Notes: generated by a model from the sequence alone, not told the origin. Shown: positions 42,242 to 51,337, counted from the stretch's first letter. The stretch is 64,000 nt of DNA from DASUPK01 sp963695805 (GCA_963695805.1 CAVOHV010000010.1:8985-72984); one strand, 5' to 3'. Translations and numbers: made by a program.

Positions 42242-43759
42242 GTGAACGTTAACTTCGTCAGATCAGGTGCCAGCCGGCTCCGCCCGGGTGTCGAAGCGGG
42301 ACACGAGCACTACAAGTGGTGGGTCCTCAGCTGTACGAGCTTGGGAATGCTTCTCGCGACCATCAACTCGGGCACGCTGATCATCGCCCTCCCCGACCTG
42401 GAGAGGTCGCTCGGAACCACTCTGCTGCAGCTCGTCTGGGTGATCCTCGCCTACATGATCGCCTCCACCGTGCTGGTGCTGACCGCCGGCAGGCTCTCCG
42501 ACCTATTCGGCCGGAAGAAGGCCTACGTCGGCGGCTTCCTGCTCTTCACCGCCGCCTCGCTCGGCGCGGGCTTCTCGGCCGACGGCACCCAGTTGATCCT
42601 CTGGCGGATCCTCCAGGGCGTCGGCGGCGCGGTGCTCTTCGCGAACGCTCCGGCGCTGGTCACCGACGCCTTCCCGCGCGAACAGCTGGGCCTGGCGATG
42701 GGCACCAACACGATGGTCGCGGCCGTGGGCCTGGTCATCGGACCGGTGCTCGGCGGAGCCCTGGTCGCGATCTCGTGGCACTGGGTCTTCTGGTTCAACG
42801 TCCCGGTCGGGTTGGCCGGCGCCCTCTGGGGCTGGCTCGTCCTTCACGAAATGTCCACCCGTGACACCCAACGGGGTTTCGACATTCTCGGCACCCTGAC
42901 CTTCGTGGCGGGACTGACCGGGCTGGTCTACGGCCTCTCGCGCGCGGGCCTCTCGGGTTGGGACGACCCGTTGGTTATCTGGTCTCTGGTCGCGGCGGTC
43001 GTGCTGCTGCCGGCCTTCGTCCTCATCGAGAAGCGGGTCTCCGCCCCGATGCTCGACCTCACGATCTTCGAGAATCGAATGTTCGCGGCCGCGACCGGCG
43101 CTGCCTTCATCAACGGCCTCTCCCGCTTCGCCCTGCTCTTCATCTTCGTCTTCTACTTCCAGGGCGTCATCGGTGACGATCCGATCACGGCCGGGATCAA
43201 GCTCGCGCCGATGGCGATCGGAATGGTCATCGCCTCCCCGCTGGCTGGCCTCTGGGCCGACCGGCACGGCTCCCGCACGCTCGCCGCGCTCGGCATGCTG
43301 GTCAGCGCGTTTGCGCTCGCCGGGATGACCACGCTCGGCCCGACCAGCCCGTACTGGGAGACCGCGCTCTGGCTCGGCCTGGTCGGGATCGGCTCGGGAA
43401 TGTTCAACTCCCCGAACACGGCCGCGATGATGGCGACCGTGCCCGCGAAGCGCCGAGGCATCGCCTCCGGCGCGCGGACGATGCTGCAGAACACGGGCGC
43501 GGTGATCTCGATCGCATTCGTCCTGGCGATCGTCACCGCTGCCGTCCCGAAGGAGGTGCTGTTCAAGATCTTCTCGGGCCTCGCTTCCGGCCTCTCCAGT
43601 GAGCAGCTCGCCCCCTTCATCCACAACATGCATACGGCGCTCTGGGTGCTCGCGATCACCTCGCTGATCGGCGCCGGCGTCTCGCTGCTGCGTCCCCGGC
43701 ACGCCGGGCCGGCGCGGGAGCCGGGCGTCGATGCCGGCCTGGATCGGGTGGCGGCATGA
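42242..43759 (+). CDS. MFS drug-efflux-type transporter (DHA2, 14-helix)
   Basis: The protein has 505 aa with about 14 helices. It has motif A (GRLSDLFGRKKAYVGGF), ILQGVGGAVLFANAPALV and motif C-type GLVIGPVLGGALV, typical proton-coupled multidrug exporters. The start is GTG 42242, embedded in TTACGTGAACGTTAA, a near-dyad that could be an operator. The MerR-type regulator downstream overlaps the stop (ATGA). Confidence 0.92.
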   Translation: MNVNFVRSGASRLRPGVEAGHEHYKWWVLSCTSLGMLLATINSGTLIIALPDLERSLGTTLLQLVWVILAYMIASTVLVLTAGRLSDLFGRKKAYVGGFLLFTAASLGAGFSADGTQLILWRILQGVGGAVLFANAPALVTDAFPREQLGLAMGTNTMVAAVGLVIGPVLGGALVAISWHWVFWFNVPVGLAGALWGWLVLHEMSTRDTQRGFDILGTLTFVAGLTGLVYGLSRAGLSGWDDPLVIWSLVAAVVLLPAFVLIEKRVSAPMLDLTIFENRMFAAATGAAFINGLSRFALLFIFVFYFQGVIGDDPITAGIKLAPMAIGMVIASPLAGLWADRHGSRTLAALGMLVSAFALAGMTTLGPTSPYWETALWLGLVGIGSGMFNSPNTAAMMATVPAKRRGIASGARTMLQNTGAVISIAFVLAIVTAAVPKEVLFKIFSGLASGLSSEQLAPFIHNMHTALWVLAITSLIGAGVSLLRPRHAGPAREPGVDAGLDRVAA

Positions 43760-44208
43760 CCGAGATGCGCTACCGGATCGGGGACCTGGCGAAGCTCACA
43801 GGGACGACGCCCCGGACGATCCGCTACTACGAGGAGATCGGGCTGCTCCCCTCCGAGGAGGAGCGGCAGCCCGGCGCCCACCGCACCTTCGGCGACGAGG
43901 ACCTGGAGAGGCTCCGCGAACTGCTCCGCCTGCGCGAGCTGCTCGGCGTCTCGCTCGAGGAGCTCCGCGACCTGGTGGCGGCCGAAAGCGCCCGTGCCTC
44001 GCTGAGGCGGGAGTGGCATGAGGGGATCGAGGATCCCGTCCGGCAGCGGGAGGTACTGGATGAGGGTCTGGGGCACATCGACTCCCAGCTCGCCCTGCTG
44101 CGGAGCCGCCGCGACGAGATCGAGAAGCTCACCCACGAGCTCGAGGCCCGGCGCAGACGGGTTCGCGACCGGCTGCGATCGGTCGAGCGCGTCAGTTCGC
44201 CAAGCTGA
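43756..44208 (+). CDS. MerR-family transcriptional regulator
   Basis: The protein has 150 aa. The N-terminal winged helix is YRIGDLAKLTGTTPRTIRYYEEIGLL, followed by HRTFGDEDLERL and a long coiled coil (LLRSRRDEIEKLTHELEARR). No metal-binding Cys pair is seen, so an organic effector is expected. It is translationally coupled to the MFS exporter and probably controls it. Its 3' end overlaps the convergent phzF-like gene by 17 nt. Confidence 0.92.
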   Translation: MTEMRYRIGDLAKLTGTTPRTIRYYEEIGLLPSEEERQPGAHRTFGDEDLERLRELLRLRELLGVSLEELRDLVAAESARASLRREWHEGIEDPVRQREVLDEGLGHIDSQLALLRSRRDEIEKLTHELEARRRRVRDRLRSVERVSSPS

Positions 44209-45064
44209 TTTCCCCGTCGATCACGGGGATCACTCCTCCGCCGACCCGCGGACGGCCGTCCACTATCTCGACCTGGAGCAAGCTAGGGCGCCCCATCTCC
44301 TCACCCTGCCTGATCACAACGCGCTCGCGACTCTGGCGCTGGGAGAGGTAAGCGCCCAGCGGACCGGCCGCCGATCCGGTCGCGGGGTCCTCGCCGCCGG
44401 GCAGCACGGGCGAGAACATGCGAGCCCGCGCCTCCGAAGATTCCTCGTCCACCCAGACGAGGTAGAAGGTCGGCGTCTCGCCGGCCCGGGGCTCGGCGTC
44501 CGCGAGTGCCGCGTCGATCGCTTCGTAGTCCGGGGTGATCCGCTCCAGCGAGGAGGCGTCCGAGACGGGCACGATCGCCGTCGGCAGGCCGGTGGAAACG
44601 ACCTGGGGCGGGAGATCCTGATGCGCCTCGGCGGGGTTGAGACCGACGGCGTGCATCACCGCCTCGACGTCGAGTTCGGTGCCGAACTCGGGCGCGTTCT
44701 GGACCATCTCGGCCCGCCAGCGCCCTTCTTCGGCGCGCAGCTCGACCGGCTGGAGACCCGCCTGGGTCTCTTGCACGAAGCTCGCCTCCTGTAGGCCGCG
44801 CCAGCGTGCCACCGCCACCGCGGTCCCGAGGGAGGGATGCCCGGCGAACGGGATCTCTCCCGCGACCGTGAAGATGCGGTTGCGGTAGTCGGCACCATCG
44901 GCCGCGGGCGACTGCACGAAGGTTGTCTCGGAGAGCCCCATCTCCCTCGCGAAGGCGAGCATCGTCTCGTCGGCGATTCCATCGGCGTCGTCGACCACCG
45001 CCAGCCCGTTGCCGGCCAGGGGCCGCTCAGCAAAGACGTCGAGCCAGGCGATCCGATGGTTCAT
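44192..45064 (-). CDS. PhzF-family isomerase-like protein
   Basis: The protein has 290 aa. The N-terminus is WLDVFAERPLAGNGLAVV, with catalytic-type Glu46 in GLSETTFV, then RIFTVAGEIPFAGHPSLGTA and a C-terminal DPATGSAAGPLGAYL. All family landmarks of the diaminopimelate-epimerase-like fold are present. The physiological substrate is unknown for most members; no phenazine genes are nearby. Confidence 0.92.
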   Translation of the reverse strand: MNHRIAWLDVFAERPLAGNGLAVVDDADGIADETMLAFAREMGLSETTFVQSPAADGADYRNRIFTVAGEIPFAGHPSLGTAVAVARWRGLQEASFVQETQAGLQPVELRAEEGRWRAEMVQNAPEFGTELDVEAVMHAVGLNPAEAHQDLPPQVVSTGLPTAIVPVSDASSLERITPDYEAIDAALADAEPRAGETPTFYLVWVDEESSEARARMFSPVLPGGEDPATGSAAGPLGAYLSQRQSRERVVIRQGEEMGRPSLLQVEIVDGRPRVGGGVIPVIDGEISLAN

Positions 45065-45141
45065 TCACGAATCATCGCGATTGCGGGTGGGTCCGCGCCG
45101 CGCCGTAGCTTGTCCGACGCCGTCCAACTAGGGAGTGAGCG

Positions 45142-45801
45142 ATGAACGAGAACTACCCGCTGACGTATTCGGTTGACTATCCGGACCGCGAGCTCAACCG
45201 GCTGACCACCTTCTTCCGGCTCTTCACCGTGATCCCGATCGCGATCGTGCTCGGGACCGTGGCCCACGCGACCTTCGGCGGCGGCGGAGACCGAGAGACG
45301 ACCTATATCGCCGCCGGCGGCCTGCTCTTTGCGGGGCCGCTGCTGATGATCCTGTTTCGCAAGAAATACCCGCGCTGGTGGTTCGACTGGAACCGCGAGC
45401 TGCTCCGCTTCGCGAACCGGGTGGTGATCTATTTCGCCCTCCTCCGGGACGAGTACCCCTCAACGGACGAGCAGCAGGCGCTGGCCCTTGAGATCGAGTA
45501 TCCGAACGCAGAGACCGACCTGGCACGGGGGCTGCCACTCGTCAAGTGGTTCCTGGCGATCCCGCACTACGTGGTGCTGTTCTTCCTCCACATCGCCGCG
45601 TTCTTCGTGGTGATCTACGCCTGGTTCGCGATCCTGTTCACAGGTCGCTTCCCGCGCTCGGCCTTCGACTTCGTCGTCGGGGTGTTTCGCTGGAGCAACC
45701 GGGTCACGGCGTACGCCTTGATCCTGGCCACCGACAAGTACCCGCCCTTCTCGCTGCAGGAGGAGACGGGGTCGAGTTCGACCGGCACGCCGGCCGCGTG
45801 A
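45142..45801 (+). CDS. DUF4389 membrane protein
   Basis: The protein has 219 aa. It starts YPLTYSVDYPDRELNRLTTFFRLF, has helices at about 27-45, 52-70 and 135-165, and a motif GRFPRSAFDFVVGVFRWSNRVTAYALILATDKYPPF, split here only by description: the first part GRFPRSAFDF and the latter part TDKYPPF are family hallmarks. Function unknown. Convergent with the DUF4396 gene, one base apart. Confidence 0.8.
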   Translation: MNENYPLTYSVDYPDRELNRLTTFFRLFTVIPIAIVLGTVAHATFGGGGDRETTYIAAGGLLFAGPLLMILFRKKYPRWWFDWNRELLRFANRVVIYFALLRDEYPSTDEQQALALEIEYPNAETDLARGLPLVKWFLAIPHYVVLFFLHIAAFFVVIYAWFAILFTGRFPRSAFDFVVGVFRWSNRVTAYALILATDKYPPFSLQEETGSSSTGTPAA

Positions 45802-45802
45802 C

Positions 45803-46274
45803 TCAGTGGCCGTCGTGCTCGTGCACCACGGCGTGCCCTCGTCCGCGGGCGATCAGGTAGCGGTTGGCCCAGAAGGCGAAGGGATAGGCGACGGCGAAGC
45901 CGACGGCGATGCTGCCCCAGAAGAGCGGATCCCCCTAGGCCGGCTTCCAGGGCGCTCGGGATCAGGATCACGGTGCCGTTGTCGATCAGCTCCATGATCG
46001 TGATCGAGACCGTGTCCGCTGCCAGCGCCGTGGCGACGATCGTGCGTGGCGCGAGGCGGGCGCGGATCAACGGCATCGAGGTGAGCAGGAAGCCGAAGAA
46101 GTATGCGAGCCCGACGGCCAGAGCGATCTGCGGAACGTTGCCCCAGCCGAGGGCCACGGCGATCGCCATCCCGAGGACCTCTCCGATCACGCAGCCCGTG
46201 AGGCAGTGGTTGGTGGCCGCGATCGCGAGCGCGTTGAGATCGGGGCCGGTCTGGGTCTGCTGAGCGGCTTCCAT
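45803..46274 (-). pseudogene. DUF4396-family membrane protein, frameshifted near the 3' end
   Basis: Starts at ATG 46274, overlapping the permease stop (TGATG). It reads 'ATNHCLTGCVIGE' and several helices normally until the run CCCCC at 45931-45935. One base too many there destroys the last third; removing it restores DPLFWGSIAVGFAVAYPF, FWANRYL and an HDGH ending at TGA 45803-45805, just clear of the convergent gene. The intact protein would be 156 aa. The homopolymer context makes a sequencing error as likely as a real lesion. The HCxxGC motif is the likely metal site. Third member of the CsoR-controlled locus. Confidence 0.75.
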
Positions 46275-47545
46275 CAATGAGCGTGGCCGGCCGCGTGCGC
46301 CGCGGCTGGTTCGGGCTCTCTCTCGGTGTACCCGTCGGGGTCCGCCGTGAACCGATCGCGGCACTCCTCGGAGCAGAAGAAGTGGGTGCGGCCGGCGTGC
46401 TCGACCCGGAGTGCCTTCGAGCGGTCCACCTTCATCCCGCAGACGGGATCCGTCGCGCCGCGGCGCGCGGTCAGCCAGAAGAGGGCGGCGAAGATCGCCA
46501 CGCCGAGCAGGTTGAGGACCAGCTTGTAGTCGAGCTCGACCGAGCCGAAGATGTCCGAACGCGACGGATGGGTGTCCGGGATCAGGCCGACGAGACTGAA
46601 GAGGCCGTCGATGACCAGCGCCGAGACCACGATCGTTACGAACATCAGGGCCGTGATCCGCAGTGCGTACTCCCGGCCGTAGTACTTGATGTAGGCGGCG
46701 ACGATCGGCAGCACGATCAGGTCGGCGAAGATGAACGCGATCACGCCGGCGAAGCTGATCCCGCCCGACCAGAGAACGGCGGCAAGCGGCACGTTGCCGA
46801 CGGAACAGACGAAGCTGAGCACGGCGATGATTGGCCCCACGATCACGTTCTGAAGCGTCTGTGCCCCTGACGGCGCGTCGGTGATGAAAAGCGAGTTGAA
46901 GAAGTCGTCGCCGAGCAGGCCGATGAAACCGGCCAGGAAGAAGCCGATCGTGATCTCCTTCCAGATCATCTTCCAGTCGGCGCGGAAGTTGTGGGCGACG
47001 TCTGACCAGGCGGAGGCGGAGGTCAGCCGCTCGCGCCAGCCCATCCGCTCGCCCGCCGGGTGGTGTTGATGGCCCGCTTGCGCCTCCTGCGCGTGTTCCC
47101 GCGCCCGCTCCTCGAGCCTCGGCGAGACGAAGTGCCGCAGCATCAGGGCCATCAGGGCGATCATCACGAAGCCGCCGAGAAACTCGGCCAGCGTGAACTG
47201 CCAGCCGAGCAGGATCCAGATCACCAGTCCGAGCTCCCAGACCAGGTTGGTGGAGGCGAATTGGAAGGCCAGCGAGGTGACGGCCGAGGCGCCCTTCTGG
47301 AAGAGGGACTTGGCGATCGCGATCGCGGCGTAGGAGCACGACGACGAGGCGGCGCCGAGCCCGGTCGCCCTGGCGAGGGGCCCGATGCCGCTGCCAGCCA
47401 GCGCCGACTGGATCCGCTCGCGCGGGACCCAGGCCTGCACGATCGCCGAGATCGCGAAGCCGAGAACGAGGGCCCACCAGACCTCGTAGGCCATCAGGAA
47501 GGACTGCTTGAAGCCCTCGCCCATCGTGGAGATCACGTCAGCCAT
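46274..47545 (-). CDS. UPF0718/ArsP-like permease with C-terminal YHS metal-binding domain
   Basis: The protein has 423 aa. Eight or more helices in two halves, each with a motif of the permease family (GLGAASSSCSYAAIAIAKSL and VCSVGNVPLAAVLWSGGISF). A His-rich linker follows (HQHHPAGERM). The last ~60 residues form a YHS/TRASH domain, DPVCGMKVDR...FFCSEECRDRF, which binds soft metals, and a His-rich tail. The promoter holds a perfect CsoR operator, so copper export or handling is inferred rather than arsenic. Divergent from csoR-like gene; overlaps DUF4396. Confidence 0.88.
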   Translation of the reverse strand: MADVISTMGEGFKQSFLMAYEVWWALVLGFAISAIVQAWVPRERIQSALAGSGIGPLARATGLGAASSSCSYAAIAIAKSLFQKGASAVTSLAFQFASTNLVWELGLVIWILLGWQFTLAEFLGGFVMIALMALMLRHFVSPRLEERAREHAQEAQAGHQHHPAGERMGWRERLTSASAWSDVAHNFRADWKMIWKEITIGFFLAGFIGLLGDDFFNSLFITDAPSGAQTLQNVIVGPIIAVLSFVCSVGNVPLAAVLWSGGISFAGVIAFIFADLIVLPIVAAYIKYYGREYALRITALMFVTIVVSALVIDGLFSLVGLIPDTHPSRSDIFGSVELDYKLVLNLLGVAIFAALFWLTARRGATDPVCGMKVDRSKALRVEHAGRTHFFCSEECRDRFTADPDGYTEREPEPAAAHAAGHAH

Positions 47546-47559
47546 CGCGCTTGACGAAT

Positions 47560-47576
47560 ATACCCCCTGGGGGTAT
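47560..47576. promoter_or_regulatory. CsoR-type operator in the divergent promoter
   Basis: ATACCCCCTGGGGGTAT is a 17-bp perfect palindrome matching the G-tract operator recognised by CsoR-family repressors. It lies 15 nt upstream of the permease ATG and 11 nt upstream of the regulator ATG, so one site can repress both directions. Confidence 0.9.
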
Positions 47577-47586
47577 GGTCCTCAAC

Positions 47587-47871
47587 ATGGACAACGCAAA
47601 GGCACCCGGCTACGCAGCGTCGAAGCAAAAGCTGCTGGACCGCCTCGCCCGCGTCGAGGGCCAGATCCGTGGCGTGACCAGGATGGTCGAAGAGGACCGC
47701 TACTGCATCGACGTCCTCACCCAGATCGAGGCAGCGGAGGCGGCGCTCAACAAGGTCGCCCTCGGCCTGGTCGACGACCACGTCCGGCACTGCATGCGTA
47801 GCGGCAGGGGCGCCTCCGAAGAGCAGATTCAGGACCTGATGGGAGCGGTCGGCCGGCTGGTCAGCTCGTAG
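47587..47871 (+). CDS. CsoR-family metal-sensing repressor
   Basis: The protein has 94 aa from ATG 47587; in-frame upstream starts lie inside the operator. All-helical DUF156 fold with RLARVEGQIRGVTRMVEEDRYC. Cu(I) ligands Cys40, His65 and Cys69 have the same spacing (25 and 4) as Mycobacterium CsoR Cys36-His61-Cys65. The preceding Tyr39 is also conserved. On binding Cu(I) it should release the operator between it and the permease. Other CsoR-like branches (formaldehyde, persulfide, nickel) lack this exact C-H-C set. Confidence 0.92.
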   Translation: MDNAKAPGYAASKQKLLDRLARVEGQIRGVTRMVEEDRYCIDVLTQIEAAEAALNKVALGLVDDHVRHCMRSGRGASEEQIQDLMGAVGRLVSS

Positions 47872-48190
47872 GGGCTTGACCGGTCTCGAAGCGGGCGACT
47901 TTGTCACCCTCGATGACGAAGCTCCAGTGGGTCCGCATGGAGCCATACGTCGAGTTCGTGTAACTGACGATCAGGGAGCGCCCGTCGTCCGACTGAGACT
48001 CGACCTCCATGCGCCCATCCGAGGAAAAGATCTCGCGGTCCACCCACTCCTCGAGGTCGCGCTCCGAGCCGTCGTCGGACATCGTGGCGTCCTCCGTCAG
48101 CAGGCCGAAGAAGGCATCGCGGTCGGCGGCGTTGACAGCCTCGACGAGCTTCCGGACGACGGGATCAGCGAGTTCCCTCGGCTCGACCAC
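47861..48190 (-). CDS. NTF2-like domain protein (not of the MSEENVE type)
   Basis: The protein has 109 aa from GTG 48190. It has VRKLVEAVNAADRDAFFGLLTEDATMSDDG, the NTF2-like start, and a WSFVIEGDKVARFETGQ ending. It lacks the N- and C-terminal signature peptides of the other SnoaL proteins here. Convergent with the csoR gene, overlapping its 3' end by 11 nt. Function unknown. Confidence 0.75.
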   Translation of the reverse strand: MVEPRELADPVVRKLVEAVNAADRDAFFGLLTEDATMSDDGSERDLEEWVDREIFSSDGRMEVESQSDDGRSLIVSYTNSTYGSMRTHWSFVIEGDKVARFETGQAPTS

Positions 48191-48222
48191 GATCCGAGTC
48201 TATGAGCTGAGTGAAGGACGGC

Positions 48223-49272
48223 TCAGTCGTAGAGCGTGAACGCCGCCAGCACAACATAGATCGCGACCAGCGCCACGCCCTCGAACATCCTCGCCTGGCC
48301 GTCACCGGTGATCTGCCAGCTGGCGATAGCGGTCACGAAGAGGGCTCCGATGTATACGGTCGGCAGGGCGAACGTGAGGGAGGTGTCGAAGGGGATCGAG
48401 ATCAGCACGAGCGCCGGGAACAGGAAGGCGGCGACCTGGGCTGCTGAGTTCTTCACGACTGATATCGCCACGTCCGAGCGGCGCTTCGCCGCCAGGAAGA
48501 TGCTGGTGACGTGCTCGACCGCGTTGCCGGCGATCCCGACGATCACCAGGCCGGCGAACGCCTTGGAGATCCCGAGCGAGTTGACCGCGGGATCGAGCGC
48601 GTCGATGAACCAGTCCGAGACGAACGCCGCGCCGACGGCGCCCAGCGCGAGAAAACCGACCGCTACCCGGATCGACAGTTGCGCGGTGCCGCCGTTCTCC
48701 TCCGGTGGGACGTCGGAGCGGAGATACCCCCAGGCCCAGAACCCATAGACGACCAGCAGGCAGCAGGCCCCGACGATCGAGAGCCCCTGGATGTGGTGGC
48801 TCGCCTCGCTGCTCGACTCGATCGTGAGGCCGATCACGACGATGACGAAGATCGTCACCAGCCCCAGCGTCGCGGCGTCCTGCGGCAACCGTGTCCGGAA
48901 GCGCATCACGTCATCGTCGGAGGCGAGCACCCCTGTGACGATCACGAGCCCCTGTATGAGCAGCGCGTTGGCCAGGATCGAGCCCACCAGCGACGTCTGC
49001 GCGACGAGCAGTTCGCCCGCCCCGAGCGCGAAGATGACCACGAAGAGCTCCGGCAGGTTCCCGAGCGTCGCCTGGAGAAACCCGGTGACGGCCGGCCCGA
49101 AGTGCAGCCCAACCTGTTCGGTGGCCACCGCGACGAGCCAAGCGAGCCCTGCGAGCGCCAGCGCCGAGACGGCAAAGGCAAGCACGGCGCTCGCGTCGGA
49201 GTAGTGGAGGACTCCGGCGAACGCCGTGACCGCCGCCGTCACACCGAGAATGACCCGCTCCCTTCCGCTCAC
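48223..49272 (-). CDS. Calcium/proton exchanger (CaCA superfamily, CAX)
   Basis: The protein has 349 aa with ~11 helices. Both alpha repeats are present: GNLPELFVVIFAL in the first half and GNAVEHVTSIFLA in the second, each with the transport Glu. It would exchange cytosolic Ca2+ (or another divalent cation) for protons across the membrane. It is a single gene; upstream 95 bp divergent to a small secreted protein. Confidence 0.92.
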   Translation of the reverse strand: MSGRERVILGVTAAVTAFAGVLHYSDASAVLAFAVSALALAGLAWLVAVATEQVGLHFGPAVTGFLQATLGNLPELFVVIFALGAGELLVAQTSLVGSILANALLIQGLVIVTGVLASDDDVMRFRTRLPQDAATLGLVTIFVIVVIGLTIESSSEASHHIQGLSIVGACCLLVVYGFWAWGYLRSDVPPEENGGTAQLSIRVAVGFLALGAVGAAFVSDWFIDALDPAVNSLGISKAFAGLVIVGIAGNAVEHVTSIFLAAKRRSDVAISVVKNSAAQVAAFLFPALVLISIPFDTSLTFALPTVYIGALFVTAIASWQITGDGQARMFEGVALVAIYVVLAAFTLYD

Positions 49273-49367
49273 GGCCGAGAGACTTTCAGCTTCTCGAGCT
49301 GGTTATAGGGTCAGCGCGACGCTGGCCCCAGATCCGGGTTTCAAGAGCAGCCACAGGAGGGAGACCC

Positions 49368-49748
49368 ATGCGCCAACTCAAACCGCATCTCACGTACGCC
49401 AATGTCGCAGCGACTGCGGCGCTGATCATCGCTGTTGCCGGCGGCACGACGGCGATCGCCGGTAGCAAAGCCGGGAAGAACACCGTCGCGAGCAGTTCGA
49501 TCAAGCCTTACAACGTCACCGCACGGGATCTGGCTGGAATCCGGGTAGTCCAGGTCACTGGCTCGGTCAATGCTTTTGCCCCTTGCACCGAGGGTCAGCG
49601 TCTCGTTGGCGGTGGAGGAAGCACCGGTGGTCCGCTGGGTTCATCGCGTCCTGGCAACAACGGCTGGTTTGTGGAACAAGGAACCGGGCCGGATGACAGG
49701 TTGGTCGTTGCGTACGCGCTGTGTCTAAAAGCTAAGCCAGGAAAGTAG
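49368..49748 (+). CDS. Small secreted protein with one Cys-bounded GG unit
   Basis: The protein has 126 aa. The N-terminus LTYANVAATAALIIAVAGG is the signal segment recurrent in Thermoleophilia exported proteins. The body contains one unit CTEGQRLVGGGG...GWF...VAYALC, the same Cys-GG-Trp-AxxC pattern found three times in the surface protein at 37359. ATG 49368 follows GGGAGAC. Function unknown. Confidence 0.75.
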   Translation: MRQLKPHLTYANVAATAALIIAVAGGTTAIAGSKAGKNTVASSSIKPYNVTARDLAGIRVVQVTGSVNAFAPCTEGQRLVGGGGSTGGPLGSSRPGNNGWFVEQGTGPDDRLVVAYALCLKAKPGK

Positions 49749-49768
49749 TCCGAACGGAATCCAATGGT

Positions 49769-51337
49769 TCAGCCTCGGACTATAAGCTTGCGTTTGCCTG
49801 AGGCCCCGGGCTCGTACGGATAGCCGCTCTGGCGCTTCACGAGCGCTCTGAACACGTAGCGCACGCGACCTCGCGTCTGCGTGAACCGGTACTTCCCTCG
49901 GAAGTGTCCGTCTGCTTCGGTCCGCAGCTGTTTGAAGGTGCGCCACTTGCGACCGACCCGAGCCTGCATGGCGACGGCCCGGCCCTCGGCGTTCGGCCCA
50001 GGAACACGCCCCGAGAACCGTGCTGCTTCCCCGTTCTCGAGACTCTTCTTCAGGATCTCAAGCGTCGGGACGACCCTGGAATCGAGTTGCACCTTCCCGC
50101 CGAGAACTTTGTCGTTGTAGCGGTAGACGAGATCGAGCCGGCGCGAAGGCCCGGCCTCGAGGCGCGTTGCGAACCGACCGTTGTCCTGCGTTGTGGCGGT
50201 ACCGACGAGCTCGCGCGAAGCGTCGGGCAGGTCGATCGTCTCGTACACGCAGACCGTCGCTCCTGACACCGGCGTTCCGGCGCCGTCCTTAAGGGAGCCA
50301 CGGATTACCGGTTGTACCTTCGAGGTGACCGAGGCCCGACCCCGTGGCTGCCCGCCCACGTCCGCGCCGACTTCCAAATCGGCCGCTGCAATGCCGCCGG
50401 ATCCTGGGCACGAGTTGTCGACCTGCACGGTGCGCCGCACGCATGGTGATGAGACGTTGCCGCCGACGTCCTCAGAGCAGATCGCAACATCATTCGGGCC
50501 GTTCGTCCAGCCCTGGTCACGCTGAGTATCAATTGCGAGGCCCTGACCAGATGACCCTGGGCACGGCTTGAGAGCCGTATAGGTGCCGTTGTAGTTCGGC
50601 TCACAGAAATCAACACCGCGCGAATAAATGCCGTTCACGTAGACGCGGACAGCGCGTGCACCTCCGCCCGAGTCTGTTGCGACTATCTGAAGGTCCTGCA
50701 CACCATGGACAACCGCACCGCTCAGGAGTGGACCATCGGCCGTGATCCCCGGTGCGGAACCGTCGTGGACGGTGGCGTTGAAGTTAGTCATCCAGACATA
50801 CGCCCAATCGCTATGACAGTTGGGAGCTTTGAAGCACTGGAGGCGGATCTCAAAAGTCGTCCCTCCGTTTGCCGAGGCGTTTGTCCAACAGTTAGCTGGC
50901 GTTGCGCAAGTCGCGAAAACCTGGAATCCGGGAGCACCGTCGCTGAACGACGCGGCGGCGAAGCCGCTGTCATTTCCGTAATGAACTAGCGCAGTTGTGG
51001 TCGTGAAGGTCGTCCCACTCGCGGCAACGAAACGCCACGCCAGTTCCGCGCCATTGGCGGTCCAGCCGGTTGCCGCACCCTCGTAGTTGGTGTCAAGGCG
51101 AAGCCCGTAAAGCTGTCCTCCACCACAATCGTTCGTGCCCCAGATGCTGTAGGCACCGAACGCTGCCTTGATTGCATCTGTGTACGGAACCGCTGGTGGA
51201 ATGCACTGGGTGACCCGGTAATCCGCCTGGGCGCGGGCGGGTGAACTCACCCCGATCACGGCAAGGGCGAGCAGAATCAGTACGAAGTTGCGGAACCGAG
51301 AACGCCGGAGGCCTGCCTTACTCGCGGTCTCACTCAT
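49769..51337 (-). CDS. Large secreted protein with Ig-like/carboxypeptidase-regulatory-like modules
   Basis: The protein has 522 aa from ATG 51337, chosen for the GAGGAG six bases upstream; an ATG at 51406 that overlaps the sigma-gene stop is an alternative. The signal peptide is FVLILLALAVIGVSS. The N-terminal ~200 residues are Trp/Cys-rich (ECIPP-like CIPPAVPY, CWTNASANGGTTFEIRLQCF). The middle is Ig-like (DLQIVATDSGGGARAVRVYVNG). A beta-sandwich of the type PVIRGSLKDGAGTPVSGATV and a basic C-terminal module follow. Probably extracytoplasmic structural or binding protein. Same operon as the ECF sigma-anti-sigma fusion. Confidence 0.75.
   Translation of the reverse strand: MSETASKAGLRRSRFRNFVLILLALAVIGVSSPARAQADYRVTQCIPPAVPYTDAIKAAFGAYSIWGTNDCGGGQLYGLRLDTNYEGAATGWTANGAELAWRFVAASGTTFTTTTALVHYGNDSGFAAASFSDGAPGFQVFATCATPANCWTNASANGGTTFEIRLQCFKAPNCHSDWAYVWMTNFNATVHDGSAPGITADGPLLSGAVVHGVQDLQIVATDSGGGARAVRVYVNGIYSRGVDFCEPNYNGTYTALKPCPGSSGQGLAIDTQRDQGWTNGPNDVAICSEDVGGNVSSPCVRRTVQVDNSCPGSGGIAAADLEVGADVGGQPRGRASVTSKVQPVIRGSLKDGAGTPVSGATVCVYETIDLPDASRELVGTATTQDNGRFATRLEAGPSRRLDLVYRYNDKVLGGKVQLDSRVVPTLEILKKSLENGEAARFSGRVPGPNAEGRAVAMQARVGRKWRTFKQLRTEADGHFRGKYRFTQTRGRVRYVFRALVKRQSGYPYEPGASGKRKLIVRG

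Noticed and set aside
42503..43702. 399-aa minus-strand ORF opposite the MFS exporter
   Set aside because: Shadow rich in Arg/Glu/His; the plus strand has MFS motifs and 14 helices.
45615..47477. 620-aa minus-strand frame spanning permease and DUF4396
   Set aside because: Its first ~400 residues are an out-of-frame shadow of the permease; only the DUF4396 part is real.
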